From contig KE159617.1 in NCBI GenBank assembly GCA_000403335.2, positions 62,001 through 126,000 of the forward strand: a stretch of DNA of 64,000 nt. The letters are read 5' to 3'. The DNA is from Lachnospiraceae bacterium MD335 (GTDB lineage Bacteria > Bacillota > Clostridia > Lachnospirales > Lachnospiraceae). Shown here one piece after another: positions 28,050-37,166 of the stretch. The number at the start of each line of letters is the position of its first letter. Position 1 is the first letter of the stretch. The position numbers and the translations under genes are program-made. The notes beneath the pieces were generated by a model. It was not told the origin of the DNA and ran no database searches. It was given only the letters and a program-made list of their open reading frames with translations.

Positions 28050-28952
28050 ATGAACAGACGTAATAACAGGCGCCCTGCCATGCAGAAGGAAAAATTGAGC
28101 ATTATAGCAGCTTCTGTGTTTGTATTGTCTGCACTGACGCTTGCCGGCGTGTATATGTCGGCACGGGGCAACACGAAAACGGAAGATAACAAAATAGATT
28201 TTGCAAGGCTCGAGCAGGAAAAACAAAATGATGGTAATACGCAGGAGGAAAACGCGAATGATTCGCGCTTTGTTTCAGGAAAGGCGAAGGCAGAACTGAC
28301 AAAAGGAAATGCAGGTCTGACCGATACACGCTATGAGAATACGCAGGATATTGATATGTATGATTTAAGCGATAACAATGACATGGATGTTGACCCTAAT
28401 TTTACGGAGGTTAATTCCGGGAATGTGTCAAATGTTCCGTTGGAGAATACCACGCTTGAAGGTAGTACCTTAGAAGGTACTGACAAAGCAGCAGTATTTA
28501 TGAGTGAGGAAGCGGCAGCGGAACCATTGAACTTTGCGGGAACAGACGCACTGACACTTCCGGTCGTGGGAGAAGTGCTCCTTGATTACAGTATGGACAA
28601 GGCAGTGTATCATCCGACCATGCAGCAGTATAAGTACAATCCCGCACTTGTGCTTGCCGCGCCTGAAGGAACGGTAATCACGGCGGCAACGGAGGGGATT
28701 GTGAAACGCATTTACTATGATTCCCAAACGGGGAATACCGTAACCTTTGATGTGGGAGACGGTTATGAGCTTACCTACGGGCAGCTTGAGGAACTTGCCG
28801 TAGCAGAAGGTGACAGAGTGTCGGCAGGTGATTTGGTGGGAAAAGTAGCGGCGCCTACCATTTATTATTCTGAAGAAGGTTCCAATGTTTATTTTAAGCT
28901 GACGAAAGACGGAATACCGGTTGATCCTTTAACGAGGGGACAGGAGGATTAG
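28050..28952 (+). CDS. SpoIIQ-like protein with degenerate LytM/M23 domain
   Basis: A 300-residue protein with an N-terminal membrane segment (about 17-38), an acidic, N/E/D-rich extracytoplasmic stretch (about 45-160) and a C-terminal M23-type beta domain (about 168-295: LTLPVVGEVLLDY, APEGTVITAATEGIVKRIYY, GYELTYGQLEELAVAEGDRVSAGDLVGKVAA). The zinc ligands of active M23 peptidases (HxGxD and HxH) are missing: the first site reads KYNPALVLAAPEG and the last reads SNVYFKL. SpoIIQ of B. subtilis is also inactive and serves as a scaffold. It follows the SpoIID-like gene by 80 bases and has a GGAGG site. A sporulation role is inferred from pairing. Confidence 0.65.
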   Translation: MNRRNNRRPAMQKEKLSIIAASVFVLSALTLAGVYMSARGNTKTEDNKIDFARLEQEKQNDGNTQEENANDSRFVSGKAKAELTKGNAGLTDTRYENTQDIDMYDLSDNNDMDVDPNFTEVNSGNVSNVPLENTTLEGSTLEGTDKAAVFMSEEAAAEPLNFAGTDALTLPVVGEVLLDYSMDKAVYHPTMQQYKYNPALVLAAPEGTVITAATEGIVKRIYYDSQTGNTVTFDVGDGYELTYGQLEELAVAEGDRVSAGDLVGKVAAPTIYYSEEGSNVYFKLTKDGIPVDPLTRGQED

Positions 28953-28959
28953 CAGCCAA

Positions 28960-30117
28960 ATGCTTTTATTGAAAAATGCGACGATCCGCAGCATGGCGAA
29001 AGCGGGAACATTTGATGGCAGTGTACTTATAAAGGACGGTAAGATTGCAGAGGTATCAAATGTAATATCGCTTCCGGAATCTGCGGCGTGCGAGACAATA
29101 GATGTGAGACACCATTTGCTGATGCCCGGCTTGATTGAGGCGCATTGTCATATGGGGATCACAGAAGAGAAAAAGGGGCAGGAGGGAGACGACTGCAACG
29201 AGACAGTCCATCCCATTACGCCCATGCTCCGCTCCATAGATGCCATAAACACGATGGATGCAGCCTTTTCGGACGCGGTTAGGGCGGGCATTACTTCAGC
29301 AAATATCGGCCCCGGCAGCTCTAATGTTGTCGGAGGTCAGTTTGCTGTTATCAAGACATGCGGGAGAAGGATTGACGATTTAATCCTGAAGATGCCTTCC
29401 GCAATGAAAGTTGCCTTCGGTGAAAATCCGAAGGTAAATTATTCCGGTATGGACATGTCTCCTGCCACACGCATGGCGATTGCGGGGATGTTACGAAACG
29501 AGCTTGTGAATGCGCGGCAGTATCTTTGCGATTACGAGAAAAATAATACACCCTACAGCCTTCATTATGAAGCATGGCGGCCGGTGTTTGAGAAAAAAAT
29601 TCCGCTGAAGGCACATGTGCACCGTGTGGATGATATTTTCACGGCAATCCGGATTGCAAAAGAATTTGATTTGCGTATGACACTTGACCATTGCAGTGAG
29701 GGACATTTGATTGCCGAGGAGCTTGCGGCGGAGAATTATCCGGCAATTGTCGGACCGGATTTTACGACGCGCAATAAAATCGAAGTGCAGAATGTCGCAT
29801 TTAAAACGGCGGGTATTCTTGCCAATGCAGGTGTTACGGTGGCGATTACGACGGACCATCCGGTGTCGCTTATCCAGTCGCTTCCTTTGTGTGTGGGTCT
29901 GAGCGTCAAACAGGGGCTGTCGCTTGAGGACGGATACCGTGCAATGACGATTAACGCCGCAAAGATTTGCGGAACGGATGATCGGGTGGGAACAATTGAA
30001 AAGGGAAAAGATGCTGATATTGCGATTTTTGACGGGAATCCAATGGAAACTTTTACAAAAACGCTAATGACAATCATCGACGGAAAAGTGGTTTACAGAA
30101 CGAAGGAATACGTGTAA
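28960..30117 (+). CDS. Amidohydrolase (imidazolonepropionase-like)
   Basis: A 385-residue metal-dependent amidohydrolase. The first metal motif HCH lies in LIEAHCHMG near residue 63. Further expected ligands are visible: the histidines of LKAHVHR and LDHCSEGH, and the aspartate of ITTDHPVS. The C-terminal KDADIAIFDGNP and MTIIDGKVVYR strands are typical of the imidazolonepropionase/dipeptidase-like branch. Start ATG has a GGAGG site about 12 bases upstream, inside the preceding stop region, so it is probably co-transcribed with the SpoIIQ-like gene. Cytoplasmic; substrate not determined. Confidence 0.8.
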   Translation: MLLLKNATIRSMAKAGTFDGSVLIKDGKIAEVSNVISLPESAACETIDVRHHLLMPGLIEAHCHMGITEEKKGQEGDDCNETVHPITPMLRSIDAINTMDAAFSDAVRAGITSANIGPGSSNVVGGQFAVIKTCGRRIDDLILKMPSAMKVAFGENPKVNYSGMDMSPATRMAIAGMLRNELVNARQYLCDYEKNNTPYSLHYEAWRPVFEKKIPLKAHVHRVDDIFTAIRIAKEFDLRMTLDHCSEGHLIAEELAAENYPAIVGPDFTTRNKIEVQNVAFKTAGILANAGVTVAITTDHPVSLIQSLPLCVGLSVKQGLSLEDGYRAMTINAAKICGTDDRVGTIEKGKDADIAIFDGNPMETFTKTLMTIIDGKVVYRTKEYV

Positions 30118-30141
30118 AATAGAACTACTGGAGATACGATT

Positions 30142-31566
30142 ATGGGAATGAAAATGCAAAGAAAATTCAGTTTTTTTTCTATATTTATGGCTGTAATAAT
30201 TGCGGTTACAGGATGCGGCGGCACACAGGGGGAAACGGAGCAGACCGAGACGAAGGTGGCGTCGGAGCAGGATATGATACAGCAGTCGATGTTTGGGCGC
30301 GGAGAGGACTTTGGCGCCCTTTTGGTGAGCCAGGGAATTACGCTTCCCGTGAGCACTACAAAGGTTTTTGTCAATCAGGCAGGATATATTTCCAACCGTG
30401 AGAAGAAAGTAATGTTTTTTGGAGAGCAGCTTGGGAATACGTTTCGGGTCGTCAGTCAGGCGGATAAAACAGTCGTTTATACTGGGCGTATTGAGGAGGG
30501 ACGCCTGGATGAAATTAGCGGATGCTATCTGAGTGAGGGCGATTTTTCCGAAGTGACGGATATGGGAACGTATTACATAGAGACGGATATTGTCGGACAG
30601 TCGTATCCGTTTGGCATTACACCGGACGGATACGAAAATATGTTTGTCGGAATGTTAAAGAATGTAAGCGATGTGCAGCTTGTGGAGGATGCGCAGGGTA
30701 TTTGCGATATCAGCTTTGGAATGCATGCGATTATGTACGCAATGCAGTGCAACGGTTCGCTGTTTGAGGAAGCGTACAAGCAGTTTGGTGAGGAGGAAAA
30801 GGACAGGCAGCTTGTGTCGCAGCTTTTGTATTTTGCCGGCTGGCTGAAAGGGCATCAGGGAACGGATGGAAGTCTTTACGGTGATTACGAGGCGACGGCA
30901 GCGTTTTGCGGTATTATGGCAATGAGCCGTGATATGTTCGGCAGGTATGAGGCAAGCGTCTCGAAGGAGTATAAGGAGGCGGCGGACAAGGCTTGGGCGT
31001 GGCTTTCAAAGCAGGAATGTGACACGGATGTCAGAAAGAATGCACGTTTTTATGCGGCAGTGCAATTGTTTCGTGTTCAATTCAACGAGGAATATAAGAC
31101 GATCGTTGAAACGTTTTTGAAAGAAAAGAATGAGGATTATTCTGCACAGCGTTTTGTTTTTTACGGCGTCATCGCATATATCAGCGCCGGAGAGAACACG
31201 GACAGGGATTTGTGTACGCATATTATGAAGGATTTGGTGGACCGGAATGAGGATACCGGAAATGCGGCGAAAAATGACGCGTTTTTCGGGACCGGAAAGC
31301 GTTCGGTGTATGATAATCTTTACAATATGCTGCTGTTGTGTTTCATAAATGATATTACGCCGAGCAAGGAATACACGGAGATTATTGAGAATACCATACA
31401 ATATATGGGAGGTCTGAATGAAAATGGTGTGTGTTATATTGACGAAAGCGGCGCGTGGAAGGAACTTTCGGAGACTTCTGACAGAAATTTGGAGTGGAAC
31501 GGAATACTGCTTTTTGGAATGAGTGATATGCTGAAAAATTTGATTGATATAGAGAAAGACTGGTAA
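30142..31566 (+). CDS. GH9-like lipoprotein with CelD N-terminal Ig domain, probably inactive
   Basis: A 474-residue lipoprotein: signal peptide with lipobox VTGC, then a CelD_N-type Ig-like domain (about 73-160: KVFVNQAGYISNREKKVMF to YYIETDIVGQSYPFGI) and an alpha-helical region of the (alpha/alpha)6 barrel type. The usual GH9 catalytic motifs are not found: there is no DAGDY-type aspartate pair, and the late NE-x4-WN motif reads SDRNLEWN, with aspartate for glutamate. A binding or scaffolding role is more likely than cellulase activity, but another activity is possible. It sits 25 bases downstream of the amidohydrolase and 40 bases before ddl. Start ATG has a GGAG site. Confidence 0.6.
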   Translation: MGMKMQRKFSFFSIFMAVIIAVTGCGGTQGETEQTETKVASEQDMIQQSMFGRGEDFGALLVSQGITLPVSTTKVFVNQAGYISNREKKVMFFGEQLGNTFRVVSQADKTVVYTGRIEEGRLDEISGCYLSEGDFSEVTDMGTYYIETDIVGQSYPFGITPDGYENMFVGMLKNVSDVQLVEDAQGICDISFGMHAIMYAMQCNGSLFEEAYKQFGEEEKDRQLVSQLLYFAGWLKGHQGTDGSLYGDYEATAAFCGIMAMSRDMFGRYEASVSKEYKEAADKAWAWLSKQECDTDVRKNARFYAAVQLFRVQFNEEYKTIVETFLKEKNEDYSAQRFVFYGVIAYISAGENTDRDLCTHIMKDLVDRNEDTGNAAKNDAFFGTGKRSVYDNLYNMLLLCFINDITPSKEYTEIIENTIQYMGGLNENGVCYIDESGAWKELSETSDRNLEWNGILLFGMSDMLKNLIDIEKDW

Positions 31567-31606
31567 CTGGACTTAGGAGCAATGGTTTAGAATGGAGGAT
31601 TACATA

Positions 31607-32647
31607 ATGAAAATTGTGGTATTGGCGGGAGGAATCAGTACGGAGCGGGATGTGTCTCTCGTAACAGGAACAATGATTTATAAGGCGCTAAAACAAAAAG
31701 GGCACCAGCTTGTGCTGCTTGATGTGTATATGGGATATGAGGGGGATGCGGCTGATATTTTCTCGCGGGAACGGGACTGGAGTGAGAATTTCGGAAGCAT
31801 TTCAGAGCAGAATCCTGATATTAATGCAGTGAAGGCGATGCGCAAAGGCAATCCGGAATGTGCGGTCGGTCCGAATGTAATCCCGATTTGTCAGCAGGCG
31901 GATATTGTTTTTTTGGCGCTTCATGGGCAAAACGGCGAGGACGGAAAGATTCAGGCGATGTTTGATTTGCTGGACATTCAATATACGGGAACGGATTATC
32001 TGTCGAGTGCGATTGCAATGGATAAGGCAATTACAAAGGAAATTTTCGGACAGTTTAAAATTCCGACACCCAAGGGCATTGTCGTTTCAAAAACAGAGAG
32101 GCATATGGCGGATGTGTGGAACATTTATCCGTGTATTGCAAAAGTGAACTGCGGCGGTTCGAGTGTCGGCGTGTATATTGCATATAACGGAAACGAGCTT
32201 TCAAATGCACTGGAGCAGGCGTTTGCGTTGGAGGATACGGTTATTATCGAACAGTACATAGACGGCAGGGAATTTTCCGTCGGGGTCATTGACGGAAAAG
32301 CGTTGCCAATTATTGAAATTGCGCCGAAGGTCGGATTTTATGATTATAAGAATAAATATCAGGCAGGTTCTGCCGTGGAGACATGTCCTGCGGAGCTTGA
32401 CGCGAACGTGGCGCGCGCCATGCAGGCATGTGCGGAGACCGTGTACAGGGCACTGCGGCTAAAGACGTATGCGCGCATGGATTTCAGGATGGATAAAAAT
32501 TTCAATTTCTTTTGTCTTGAAGCAAACACACTGCCCGGAATGACGCCGACTTCGCTTCTGCCGCAGGAGGCTGCCGTTGTCGGAATGGACTTTCCGGCGC
32601 TCTGTCAAAAGATTATAGATATTTCCTTGGAAAAGTATCGGAGATAA
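31607..32647 (+). CDS. ddl: D-alanine--D-alanine ligase
   Basis: ATP-grasp ligase joining two D-alanines for the peptidoglycan stem peptide. About 346 residues, normal length. The N-terminal loop LAGGISTERDVSLVTG, the serine-rich loop NCGGSSVGVYIA, and the C-terminal metal-binding RMDFRMDKNFNFFCLEANTLPGMTPTSLLPQEA are intact. The frame opens 15 bases earlier at 31592, but the ATG at 31607 has a GGAGG site at the right spacing. It is followed by murF 14 bases downstream, which uses its product, an operon order seen in many bacteria. Confidence 0.95.
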   Translation: MKIVVLAGGISTERDVSLVTGTMIYKALKQKGHQLVLLDVYMGYEGDAADIFSRERDWSENFGSISEQNPDINAVKAMRKGNPECAVGPNVIPICQQADIVFLALHGQNGEDGKIQAMFDLLDIQYTGTDYLSSAIAMDKAITKEIFGQFKIPTPKGIVVSKTERHMADVWNIYPCIAKVNCGGSSVGVYIAYNGNELSNALEQAFALEDTVIIEQYIDGREFSVGVIDGKALPIIEIAPKVGFYDYKNKYQAGSAVETCPAELDANVARAMQACAETVYRALRLKTYARMDFRMDKNFNFFCLEANTLPGMTPTSLLPQEAAVVGMDFPALCQKIIDISLEKYRR

Positions 32648-32661
32648 TACGGGGGTATGGT

Positions 32662-34065
32662 ATGAGAAATATGACACTCAGCAATATTGCGCAGGCGGTG
32701 GGCGGCGTGCTGCATATGGAGGGCGTGCCGGCGGACGGTTGGCAGAACACTGCCGAGGCGCTTGGGGTGGTGCACGATTCGAGGCAGGCAGAACGCGGCT
32801 TTGTGTTTATTGCTACGACCGGAGAGCGTGTGGACGGTCACGATTTTATCGGGAGCGTATGGGAGAAGGGCGCGCTTGGGGTGGTGTGTGAGAGAGAACC
32901 TAAAGACCCTGAGGGGGCGTATATTCTTGTAAAGGACAGCTTTCAGGCGCTGAAGGATATGGCGGAATTTTATCTTAGCGGATTGGACATAAAGGTGGTC
33001 GGGATTACGGGAAGTGTCGGAAAAACGAGTACCAAGGAGTTTGTGGCAAGCGTGCTTTCGCAGGGGTTTCGGGTGCAGAAAACGGAGGGCAATTTTAATA
33101 ATGAAGTGGGACTTCCGCTTACGGTACTCAAAATCCGCGGTGACTGCGAGGTAGCCGTGTTGGAAATGGGGATCAGTGATTTTGGCGAGATGCACCGGCT
33201 TAGCAAAATTGCAAAACCTGACATCTGTGTCATAACGAATATCGGTCAGTGCCATTTGGAAAATTTGAAATCGCGGGACGGTATTTTAAAGGCTAAGACG
33301 GAAATTTTTGATTATATGAAAGAGGATGCGCGTATCTGCCTGAATGGGGATGATGATAAGCTTTCTACAGTTACAGACGTAAAAGGCATAAAGCCGCTGT
33401 TTTTTGGAAGTGAGAGCGGGTGCGGCGTTTATGCGGACGGCTATGAGAACAGGGGGCTTGACGGCAGCAGCGTGATGATACATATTCGTACAGGCGAAGT
33501 GTGCGCTGATTTTCAGGCGGACATTCCGCTTGCAGGCGGGCATATGGTTTACAATGCGCTTGCGGCTACAGCCGTGGGGACACTTTTGGGGCTTAGCGCA
33601 GAGCAAATCAGACAGGGAATTTGCGCGGTGGAGCCGGTGGGCGGCAGAAGTCATATTATTCACACGCAGCGTTTTACGGTGATTGACGACTGCTATAACG
33701 CCAATCCTGTATCAATGAAGGCAGCGCTTGATTTGCTGATGATGTCGGATTTGCGAAAAAGCCCGCGGCGTGTGGCAATTCTTGGCGATATGTTTGAACT
33801 TGGAAAGAATGAGCGCACGCTGCACGCGGAGGTCGGAAGATATGCCGCAAATGCGGAAATTCATGTGCTGATTTTTGTGGGTGATTTGTGCAAAAGTATG
33901 TATGACGCGGCGTGCGGCGTGGATAACAATGGACAGAAGAGGTATTATTTTACGGATAAGGATGCGATGATTTGTGAGCTGGAAGGTATTCTGCGCGATA
34001 AGGATACGGTGCTTGTGAAGGCGTCGCACGGGATGCATTTTGAGGAGGTTGTGGCTTACTTATGA
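32662..34065 (+). CDS. murF: UDP-MurNAc-tripeptide--D-alanyl-D-alanine ligase
   Basis: Mur ligase adding D-Ala-D-Ala to the UDP-MurNAc-tripeptide in the cytoplasm. 467 residues, normal. The P-loop GITGSVGKTSTKEF is near residue 115, the EMG segment (AVLEMGISDFGEMHRL) follows, and the DDCYNANPVSMKAAL and ILGDMFELG motifs mark the central and C-terminal domains as MurF. A G-rich ribosome site precedes the ATG at 32662. It overlaps the following aldo/keto reductase by 4 bases. Confidence 0.95.
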   Translation: MRNMTLSNIAQAVGGVLHMEGVPADGWQNTAEALGVVHDSRQAERGFVFIATTGERVDGHDFIGSVWEKGALGVVCEREPKDPEGAYILVKDSFQALKDMAEFYLSGLDIKVVGITGSVGKTSTKEFVASVLSQGFRVQKTEGNFNNEVGLPLTVLKIRGDCEVAVLEMGISDFGEMHRLSKIAKPDICVITNIGQCHLENLKSRDGILKAKTEIFDYMKEDARICLNGDDDKLSTVTDVKGIKPLFFGSESGCGVYADGYENRGLDGSSVMIHIRTGEVCADFQADIPLAGGHMVYNALAATAVGTLLGLSAEQIRQGICAVEPVGGRSHIIHTQRFTVIDDCYNANPVSMKAALDLLMMSDLRKSPRRVAILGDMFELGKNERTLHAEVGRYAANAEIHVLIFVGDLCKSMYDAACGVDNNGQKRYYFTDKDAMICELEGILRDKDTVLVKASHGMHFEEVVAYL

Positions 34066-35159
34066 AAAAACTGGGATTTGGGGCAATGCGTCTGCCGCTG
34101 AAAAATTTTGAGGATAAAACGTCGATTGATTATGAAGAGCTGAATAAGATGGTGGATTTGTTTATGCAGTCGGGCTTTTGTTATTTTGATACGGCATATT
34201 TGTACCATGAGGAGCGTTCGGAGGAGGCGCTTAGAAAAGCGCTTGTGGAGCGATACGACAGGAGCAGTTATGTGTTTGCGGATAAAATGCCGACCGTGAT
34301 TGTCAGGTCCGCCGATGAGTATCCGATGTATTTTGAGCGGCAGCTTGAACGTACGGGGGTAGGGTATTTTGATTATTACCTGATGCATAATATGGGAAAA
34401 GACCGGTATCAGAAAACAAAGGAATTTCACGGATTTGAATTTGCGATGCGAAAGAAGGACGAAGGGAAGATTAAAAACTTTGGCTTTTCGTTTCATGATG
34501 ATGCCGGGACACTGGATGAAATTTTGACGGAGCATCCGGAGGTTGACTTTGTGCAGCTTCAGGTGAATTATCTTGATTGGGAAAATCAAATTATACAGTC
34601 AAGGAAGTGTTATGAAACGGCGGCGAAGCATAAAAAACCCGTGATTGTTATGGAGCCTGTAAAGGGCGGCACGCTTGCGCAGCTTCCCGAAGAGGCGCAG
34701 AAGCGTTTGCGGGAGTACAATTCCGATACGTCGGCGGCATCTTATGCGCTTCGGTTTGCGGCAGGGCTTGACAATGTGATGATGGTGCTGAGCGGTATGA
34801 GCAATATGACACAGGTGTCAGAAAATGTGAAGACGATGAATGATCCAAAGCCGCTGAGCGCTGAGGAGAGAGCGCTCTTAGCGGAGGTGGCAGAGATAAT
34901 TAATAAGCGGATGAGCATTCCGTGTACGGCGTGCGGATACTGTACGGAAGTATGTCCGAAAACGATTGCGGTTCCCGGTCTTTTTGGCGTGTATAATAAT
35001 TATAAGGTGAACGGAAATTTTTCGCGGATGTATTATGAGCGTGCGGCGTTTAACAAGGGGAAGGCGGCTGACTGTATCGGTTGCGGGCAGTGTGTGAAAA
35101 ACTGTCCGCAGCATATTGACATTCCGCGCTATTTGCAGGAGATTGCGCCGTTGGAATAA
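34062..35159 (+). CDS. Aldo/keto reductase with C-terminal 2[4Fe-4S] ferredoxin domain
   Basis: 365 residues: an aldo/keto reductase barrel (about 1-275) followed by a clostridial ferredoxin tail with two cysteine motifs, CTACGYCTEVCP and CIGCGQCVKNCP. In the barrel the catalytic tyrosine lies in DTAYLYHEE and the conserved lysine in VFADKMP, and the usual HNMG replaces part of the active-site LHN motif. This fusion is common in strict anaerobes and suggests electron transfer between a nicotinamide or flavin reaction and ferredoxin. Its start overlaps the murF stop (ATGA), but a functional link to cell-wall synthesis is not evident. Substrate unknown. Confidence 0.88.
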   Translation: MKKLGFGAMRLPLKNFEDKTSIDYEELNKMVDLFMQSGFCYFDTAYLYHEERSEEALRKALVERYDRSSYVFADKMPTVIVRSADEYPMYFERQLERTGVGYFDYYLMHNMGKDRYQKTKEFHGFEFAMRKKDEGKIKNFGFSFHDDAGTLDEILTEHPEVDFVQLQVNYLDWENQIIQSRKCYETAAKHKKPVIVMEPVKGGTLAQLPEEAQKRLREYNSDTSAASYALRFAAGLDNVMMVLSGMSNMTQVSENVKTMNDPKPLSAEERALLAEVAEIINKRMSIPCTACGYCTEVCPKTIAVPGLFGVYNNYKVNGNFSRMYYERAAFNKGKAADCIGCGQCVKNCPQHIDIPRYLQEIAPLE

Positions 35160-35161
35160 AA

Positions 35162-35187
35162 AAGACTTCGGCGGGGGCCGAAGTCTT
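35162..35187. terminator. Hairpin terminator after the ddl-murF-AKR operon
   Basis: An 11-bp perfect stem AAGACTTCGGC/GCCGAAGTCTT with a 4-base loop starts right at the stop codon. The downstream T-run is weak; the upstream A-run would serve the minus strand better. Confidence 0.6.
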
Positions 35188-35465
35188 AAACCGTAATTCA
35201 TTCAGTTTGTATGACGGGCATAATGAATGAAGATATGTCGTTTTATCAACTGGTATAGTTCAAAGAGAATATTGGCGTGGGAGATTTGTAGGTGCAGGTT
35301 ATAAATCTTTGGCGCCTTTTGTTATACGATTTGCCTATTTTTTTATGGAATTTTTGTACACAGTCTCCTCTAGTCAAACACAAAAAACTATGATAAACTC
35401 GAAAATAACCGTATAACAAACGATTAATATACATGCAAGTAAACACATAACAGCGAGAGGTGAAA
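35188..35465 (+). other. Intergenic region upstream of the GH32 gene
   Basis: No gene is seen. It holds a second terminator-like hairpin (35274-35287 with 35303-35316, one mismatch, followed by TTTTGTT). No convincing promoter pair was found for the GH32 gene. Confidence 0.4.
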
Positions 35466-37040
35466 ATGATGGAAAGAGAAGTAACGCTTACAAAACCATA
35501 CATATACCTGCCAGTCTGCGCAGGAAAAACGGAAACAAAGCTTGAGATTTTTTTGGAGGACGAATCGGCATTCCGCAAAAAAATATATGAGTTTATGGTT
35601 CCCGTTGCGGATATTGATACAGATATAGAGCAATACCCATTGAATTACTATGCAGGGATTCCGGTAGAGCAGTATTTAGGCAAGAAAATCGTAATTTGTG
35701 CAGACGCGCCTAAATCGTTTTTGAGCTGCATCAAAAGCGAAAATGAAAATAATGAGCATAAAATGCAGTTACCGCGCCCGCTAATTCATTTTACCGCAGA
35801 CACTGGATGGACGAACGATCCAAATGGGATGATTTATGCGGATGGTATATACCATTTGTACTTTCAATATAATCCCTTTAACACGTCATGGGAAAACATG
35901 AGCTGGGGGCACGCCACAAGCACGGATTTGCTGCACTGGCAGCAGCAGGACACAGTGCTGTTTCCGGACGAGAGCGGAACGATGTTTTCGGGGTGCGCAA
36001 TTTCAAACGAGCGTTCTTTGCTGGGACTTCCAAGCGATGCACTCCTGTTTTTCTACACTGCCGCAGGCGGTTCAAACGCGTGGAGCAAGGGGTTGGCGTT
36101 TACGCAGAAAATTGCGTACAGTCTTGACGGCGGGAAGACATTGGTCAAAATGGATAATCCGTGTCTTTCCACGATTGAGAAGGAAAACAGAGACCCCAAA
36201 GTATACTGGCACGAAGAAACGCAGGCATATGTCATGGCGTTGTTTTTGGAGGGAAATGATTTTGCAATTTTCCGCTCGCAGGATTTGCTGCAGTGGGAGC
36301 AGTCCGACCGCTTTACATTGGACGACGCATGGGAGTGTCCCGATTTGTTCCGCCTGACCTCAGATACGGGAGAAACGTGCTGGTTCTTTTGGTCTGCGGA
36401 CGGATTTTATTATCAGGGGGAATTTGACGGATTTCGTTTTAAAGTGCAGGGCAAACAGCAAAAGGCATATGTCAATGACATACCATATGCGGCGCAGACG
36501 TATTTCGGCGTTGCGGACCGTACAATTTCCATTCCGTGGCTGCGCATTAAAAACGACGGCAGACTGTTTACAGGGGCATATGGACTGCCCGTAGAACTGA
36601 CTTGCAGAAAGACCGAAAATGGGTATATAATAATACAAAAGCCCGTCAGAGAACTGATGCAGCAGGCAAAACAGACTGCATACGACAGCGTGTCGGGCGA
36701 AAAGATGCTGTCATTTGGCAAGGATAAAAAGGCAGCCGTGCTCAAAATGCGTGCAAAGGAAGATTATCAAGGGAGCTTTACATGGGAGCTAAACAGCAGT
36801 GCTGTTACCTACAATCCTGAAAACGGCACATTTTGCGTTGACGCAGAGCAGTATCAAATCGGCTGCGGTTACAGGGAATTTCTCTTTGTCGTCGATGACC
36901 GGATTTTAGAAGTCTTTTTTGACGGCGGCGTTCAGTTGGGAACGTTTGTTCTAAAAGAGACAACCGTGCAGATTAAAATGCCGGATGAGGCTGCGTTTGC
37001 TGAAAACCTTGTATATTACATAGAAGGCAGCAACACGTAA
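35466..37040 (+). CDS. GH32 beta-fructofuranosidase (sucrose/fructan hydrolase)
   Basis: About 524 residues. The GH32 catalytic set is complete: nucleophile Asp118 in WTNDPNG, transition-state stabiliser Asp243 in RDPK, and acid/base Glu290 in WECPD (numbering from the ATG at 35466). A C-terminal beta-sandwich follows from about residue 400. An extra N-terminal domain of about 100 residues precedes the catalytic propeller and does not resemble a signal peptide, so the enzyme is cytoplasmic and acts on imported sucrose or short fructo-oligosaccharides. The ribosome site GAGAGG lies at 35454-35459; ATG codons at 35466 and 35469 are both possible, and a GTG at 35460 is too close to it. The LacI gene follows. 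Confidence 0.93.
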   Translation: MMEREVTLTKPYIYLPVCAGKTETKLEIFLEDESAFRKKIYEFMVPVADIDTDIEQYPLNYYAGIPVEQYLGKKIVICADAPKSFLSCIKSENENNEHKMQLPRPLIHFTADTGWTNDPNGMIYADGIYHLYFQYNPFNTSWENMSWGHATSTDLLHWQQQDTVLFPDESGTMFSGCAISNERSLLGLPSDALLFFYTAAGGSNAWSKGLAFTQKIAYSLDGGKTLVKMDNPCLSTIEKENRDPKVYWHEETQAYVMALFLEGNDFAIFRSQDLLQWEQSDRFTLDDAWECPDLFRLTSDTGETCWFFWSADGFYYQGEFDGFRFKVQGKQQKAYVNDIPYAAQTYFGVADRTISIPWLRIKNDGRLFTGAYGLPVELTCRKTENGYIIIQKPVRELMQQAKQTAYDSVSGEKMLSFGKDKKAAVLKMRAKEDYQGSFTWELNSSAVTYNPENGTFCVDAEQYQIGCGYREFLFVVDDRILEVFFDGGVQLGTFVLKETTVQIKMPDEAAFAENLVYYIEGSNT

Positions 37041-37044
37041 ATTT

Positions 37045-37073
37045 TTGTAACAAAAATGACTTGTATATAAGAT
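37045..37073 (+). promoter_or_regulatory. Candidate promoter of the lacI-type gene
   Basis: TTGTAA at 37045-37050, 17 bases, TAAGAT at 37068-37073. Boxes are imperfect, spacing is ideal. Confidence 0.4.
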
Positions 37074-37096
37074 TGCATAATGAAATGGAGTAACAA

Positions 37097-37119
37097 GGTT
37101 GAAAATTAAATTTTCAACC
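37097..37119. promoter_or_regulatory. Palindrome in the lacI leader, possible operator
   Basis: GGTTGAAAAT and ATTTTCAACC form a perfect 10-bp inverted repeat around TAA, just downstream of the candidate promoter. It may be an autoregulatory LacI-type operator or a weak terminator of the GH32 transcript; it lacks the central CG usual in LacI operators. Confidence 0.4.
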
Positions 37120-37166
37120 AATAAGTATTATGCTAATCAATAACTTGAATTACTTGGAGGCTAAAT

